Positions 62,709-64,000 of a stretch of DNA of 64,000 nt are shown in pieces. The number at the start of each line of letters is the position of its first letter. The stretch's first letter is position 1. The notes under the pieces are model-generated. The model was not told where the DNA came from, did not search any database, and worked only from the letters and a program-made list of their open reading frames with translations. A program made the translations under genes and the position numbers. This stretch comes from DASWUZ01 sp036401375. Its GTDB lineage: Bacteria; Acidobacteriota; Terriglobia; Terriglobales; Acidobacteriaceae. The stretch lies in the NCBI GenBank assembly GCA_036401375.1, contig DASWVB010000038.1, positions 1 to 64,000 of the forward strand. The letters are read 5' to 3'.

Positions 62709-63587
62709 CTATGACAGGGGCAACACATCGACGCGCACCTCGAGCGTGTGCTTGGCTCCGCCCAGCAGCACTCCTTGAATCGGACTGACATCGCTGTAGT
62801 CACGACCCCACGCCAGGGTGATGTGCCCGTCGGAGGGTATGCAGTTGTTGGTCGGGTCGAAGTCGACCCACCCCGAACCAGGACACCAGGCCGCACACCA
62901 GGCATGCGAAGCGTCCGCACCGACCAGGCGCGGGCGGCCAGGAGGCGGCAGGGTCCTAAGGTAGCCACTGACGTAGCGAGCCGGCAGCCCCAGCGAGCGC
63001 ATGCACGCAATCTGCAGATGCGAAAAGTCCTGGCACACTCCACGCCGCTTCTCGAAGAATGTTTCAACCGGGGTCGTGACCTCCGTAGCCTTGGCATCGA
63101 AGCGGAAATCCCGATGGATGCGGCGGGTTAGATCAAATACCGCGTCCAGCAGCGGCCGGGTGCGGGTGAAAGACTCCAGCGCATACTCGCCCAGCGCTGC
63201 GCTCCCCACGATACGGCTCGAGTCGAAGACGAACTGGTAAGCGTCCAGCCCCTCGAGGCTGTGATCGGACTGCACCGAATCGCGGACCTCTTCCCACGCC
63301 GGCGACGCGGCGAAGTCGGGCGGCTCAACGGTCTTCACCTCAAGCACGCTGATCGCGTCGACGGAGAGGCGGCTGTGCGACTCCGGCAGGGTGAACGACG
63401 TCACCGTGTTGCCAAAGTAATCCTTGTGAGTCGTAGTCGTCACTGCAATCACCGGCTGAATCAGGATCCTGCTCTCGCGGCAGTGCTGGCCCTTGAGCTC
63501 GCGCGGAGTGAGCCGGAGCAGGTGATGCGAGACCGACACCGCATCCTCATAGGTGTAGACCGTCTCGTGGCGCACGCGGTACATCAT
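62709..63587 (-). CDS. transglutaminase-like protease, locus 2
   Basis: 292 residues. It has an N-terminal beta domain (YRVRHETVYTYEDAVSVSHHLL), the transglutaminase cysteine in KRRGVCQDFSHLQIACMRS, and His/Asp in ADASHAWCAAWCPGSGWVDFDPTN. It is a paralogue of the protein at 40922. Its start overlaps the upstream gene's stop by four bases (63584-63587), so translation is coupled. A Cys-rich stretch near the His is different from locus 1. The substrate is unknown. Confidence 0.87.
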   Translation of the reverse strand: MMYRVRHETVYTYEDAVSVSHHLLRLTPRELKGQHCRESRILIQPVIAVTTTTHKDYFGNTVTSFTLPESHSRLSVDAISVLEVKTVEPPDFAASPAWEEVRDSVQSDHSLEGLDAYQFVFDSSRIVGSAALGEYALESFTRTRPLLDAVFDLTRRIHRDFRFDAKATEVTTPVETFFEKRRGVCQDFSHLQIACMRSLGLPARYVSGYLRTLPPPGRPRLVGADASHAWCAAWCPGSGWVDFDPTNNCIPSDGHITLAWGRDYSDVSPIQGVLLGGAKHTLEVRVDVLPLS

Positions 63588-64000
63588 GGTGCGCCCTCCA
63601 TCGGCCGCTCCATCACACGCTCCATCACGGCATGGCTGAAGTAGGTGTTGCTGATCGCCTCTGACAGGGCGGGCAGCGCGGTCTCGAGATCGGCAAGCAG
63701 CCGATCGAGTTCAAGTCGCGGTGCACCTGGGCCAACATCGCAAAGCGCCTGCACGTCAGCGCCGAAGAGCCTGGCCGCCGCACCCTCGAGCTGGCGCTGC
63801 TGAGCCGCCGGCCAGCCAGTCCCCGACGGCATCTTTGACAGCCCGGCACAGTGTCCGATCAGGCTGTTCACCTGAAAGGCAAGCGAACGCGGATTGCTGT
63901 CATCGTTCATGATCAGATCGAGCACCGGCGCCGCCTGCAGTGCGGTGAAGTAGCGCGAGCGGTAGGTGATCGAGCTGTCCGCCACCTCGAGCAGCATCTC
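63584..64000 (-). CDS. alpha-E domain protein, 5-prime end outside window
   Basis: At least 138 residues, ending at 63584. The visible part is helical and begins VADSSITYRSRYFTALQAAPVLDLIM, which is the alpha-E type of segment found in fused ATP-grasp/alpha-E proteins. The frame continues beyond 64000, so an ATP-grasp domain may lie upstream, outside the window. It couples to the locus 2 transglutaminase by a four-base overlap. Confidence 0.75.
   Translation of the reverse strand, partial: EMLLEVADSSITYRSRYFTALQAAPVLDLIMNDDSNPRSLAFQVNSLIGHCAGLSKMPSGTGWPAAQQRQLEGAAARLFGADVQALCDVGPGAPRLELDRLLADLETALPALSEAISNTYFSHAVMERVMERPMEGAP

Noticed and set aside
1..64000. CRISPR arrays, tRNA or rRNA genes, insertion sequences
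   Set aside because: I looked for regular direct repeats with spacers, cloverleaf sequences and transposase motifs (DDE or serine recombinase) and found none that hold up.

Overview
The window looks like a chromosomal segment of a soil Acidobacterium of the Acidobacteriaceae type (Granulicella/Terriglobus/Edaphobacter-like). The reasons are high GC throughout, a VWFA-related protein of the acidobacterial type, a 1090-residue Oar-like TonB-dependent receptor with an N-terminal carboxypeptidase-regulatory domain, and many RND pumps. This assignment is inferred from gene content; no rRNA or tRNA gene was seen.

Layout. 1-3.6 kb: a truncated gene, about 1.1 kb of non-coding DNA built from degenerate 14-bp units, an FmdE-type zinc protein, a secreted hypothetical and a DUF6496 basic protein. 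4-7.3 kb: two tandem HD-GYP paralogues. 7.4-14.8 kb: thrS, a TlpA-like thioredoxin, a permease, an RluD-type pseudouridine synthase and a VWFA protein. 14.9-21.2 kb (minus strand): pheS-pheT-zapB-like-zapA-ligA, an information-processing and division operon. 21.9-27.9 kb: aldose epimerase, galK, glycogen phosphorylase and a flavin oxidoreductase with mosaic codon use. 28-35.5 kb (minus): an mdtABC-like RND efflux operon. 35.8-39.6 kb: a compact set (HAD-UbiA fusion, DprE1-like, DprE2-like) that would make polyprenyl-phosphoryl-D-arabinofuranose, the donor known from mycobacterial arabinogalactan synthesis.

39.6-49.3 kb is accessory DNA: an orphan Phd/YefM antitoxin with a perfect TGTACA-type operator, two small unknown genes, and a transglutaminase / alpha-E / ATP-grasp cluster. 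About 4.9 kb lies inside that cluster. It carries an alpha/beta hydrolase, an unknown protein, and a two-gene STAND module: a PGAP1/SERAC1-like hydrolase fused to an NB-ARC-type NTPase, coupled by ATGA to a winged-helix plus TPR protein. This is the best candidate in the window for an undescribed system, because it has the effector-switch-sensor architecture of antiphage and programmed-death STAND proteins, split over two polypeptides.

49.9-56.2 kb: a complete RND / membrane-fusion / outer-membrane-factor operon. 56.5-64 kb: an MHYT-GGDEF diguanylate cyclase, obgE, the TonB-dependent receptor, and a second transglutaminase locus running off the window end. Cyclic-di-GMP turnover is represented by both the cyclase and the HD-GYP proteins.
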